A stretch of 6,646 nt of DNA from Oscillospiraceae bacterium (lineage in GTDB: Bacteria > Bacillota > Clostridia > Oscillospirales > Ruminococcaceae): contig JAQXNQ010000426.1 of assembly GCA_029098085.1 (NCBI GenBank), positions 1 through 6,646 of the forward strand, read 5' to 3'. The position numbers were made by a program, and so were the translations under genes. Numbering within the stretch: the stretch's first letter is position 1; each line of letters begins with the position of its first letter. A model generated the notes under the pieces. That model was not told the DNA's origin, did no database searches, and saw only the letters and a program-made list of their open reading frames with translations. Below, in pieces: positions 5,991-6,646 of this stretch.

Positions 5991-6646
5991 ATGGAACTGC
6001 GTCTCCATACAAAGCTGGTTTCCGGTCTGGAGAAGGTCTTTTCCGACCGGGAGCCAGAGGAGCTGAAAACCCCGCTGAGCCTTCTGAAGGATGACATCGC
6101 CGTCTTCCAGCTGGCGGTCCGTCCGGACACAGCCTTCTGGATGGCCCGCTTTAACGCGGAGGTGACGATCGAGTCTCCCATCGCCGATCTGGTCACGGTG
6201 CGCAGAGTGGAGCTGATGCCGGTGATGGCTTCCATCCATACGCCGGACGAGGATTTCCTGTCGGATCAGCCCGGCTTGTATCCCGACCTGCTCCGTGACG
6301 CTGAAAACGGCGTCTTCCATGTGATGAACCGCCAGTGGAATGCCTTCTGGATCGAGGTGGAGACCACCTCCGAAACCGAAGCGGGCGTGTACCCGGTGAC
6401 GGTGCGGCTGACCCTGAAGACGCCCTGGGGCGGCGAGCAGATCACGGTCAGTCATACGGCTCAGGTGACGGTGGTGAACGCCATCCTGCCCAAGCAGACC
6501 CTCAAGCGCACCGAATGGTTCCATGCCGACTGCGTGGCCGACTACTACCATGTGGAGCCCTTCTCGGAGGAGCACTGGGCCCTGGTGGAGGAGCAGGTGG
6601 CGCTGGCCGGCAAGCGGGGGATCAACATGCTGATGACGCCCATCTT
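5991..6646 (+). CDS. DUF4091/GH123-family glycoside hydrolase, copy 2, 5' part
   Basis: The frame opens at ATG 5991, eight bases after AAAGG (5977-5981), and stays open to the right edge, giving 218 codons. The visible part covers the N-terminal beta-sandwich and the entry to the catalytic barrel, including EWFHADC and GKRGINML. A hand alignment with copy 1 gives roughly three quarters identity with gaps totalling three residues; differences cluster at residues 2-8, 23-34 and in the stretch just before SDQPG. The catalytic Asp-Glu pair would lie beyond the window, so activity cannot be judged. It has no signal peptide, like copy 1. It probably shares copy 1's transcript, because no T-tract terminator lies between them. 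A tandem duplication with later divergence is the simplest origin, perhaps giving different linkage or acceptor preference. Confidence 0.88.
   Translation, partial: MELRLHTKLVSGLEKVFSDREPEELKTPLSLLKDDIAVFQLAVRPDTAFWMARFNAEVTIESPIADLVTVRRVELMPVMASIHTPDEDFLSDQPGLYPDLLRDAENGVFHVMNRQWNAFWIEVETTSETEAGVYPVTVRLTLKTPWGGEQITVSHTAQVTVVNAILPKQTLKRTEWFHADCVADYYHVEPFSEEHWALVEEQVALAGKRGINMLMTPI

Overview
The window comes from a GC-rich bacterium, most likely a gut-type Firmicute of class Clostridia. The reasons are strong AGGAGG-type ribosome binding sites, TATAAT-like -10 boxes in AT-richer gaps, and a MelA-type glycosidase resembling Bacillus MelA. This placement is inferred from sequence character only. 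No RNA genes, insertion sequences, CRISPR arrays or phage genes were seen.

Layout from left to right: (1) positions 2-724, plus strand: the 3' part of a gene for a sialidase-like beta-propeller protein with one Asp-box. (2) 748-2507, minus strand: a two-gene operon, an AraC-family regulator followed with a 4-base ATGA overlap by an APH/CotS-like small-molecule kinase. Its end converges with gene 1, with only 23 bases between the stop codons. (3) 2508-2717: a divergent control region with a good minus-strand promoter, two 9-bp direct repeats exactly 21 bp apart (an AraC-type operator layout), a plus-strand -10 box with a poor -35, and a structured leader. (4) 2718-4028: a GH4 alpha-galactosidase (melA) with the diagnostic CHSV motif, followed by a strong intrinsic terminator. 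(5) 4074-4257: an AT-richer gap with a probable separate promoter. (6) 4258-5928 and 5991-6646 (cut by the window edge): two tandem paralogues of the DUF4091/GH123 family, separated by a 62-base gap that holds a hairpin without a U-tract.

The genes read as a regulated locus for using galactose/N-acetylgalactosamine-containing glycans. The AraC regulator probably senses a sugar and activates melA through the direct repeats while limiting its own transcription. MelA would remove alpha-galactose. The GH123-like pair would remove beta-linked N-acetylgalactosamine or a related sugar. None of the three complete N-termini (MelA and the two GH123-like proteins) shows a signal peptide, so the hydrolysis is probably cytoplasmic and depends on importers that lie outside the window. 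The kinase translated with the regulator may phosphorylate a released sugar, but that is a hypothesis. The most original points are the operator geometry, the kinase-regulator coupling and the tandem GH123-like duplication.
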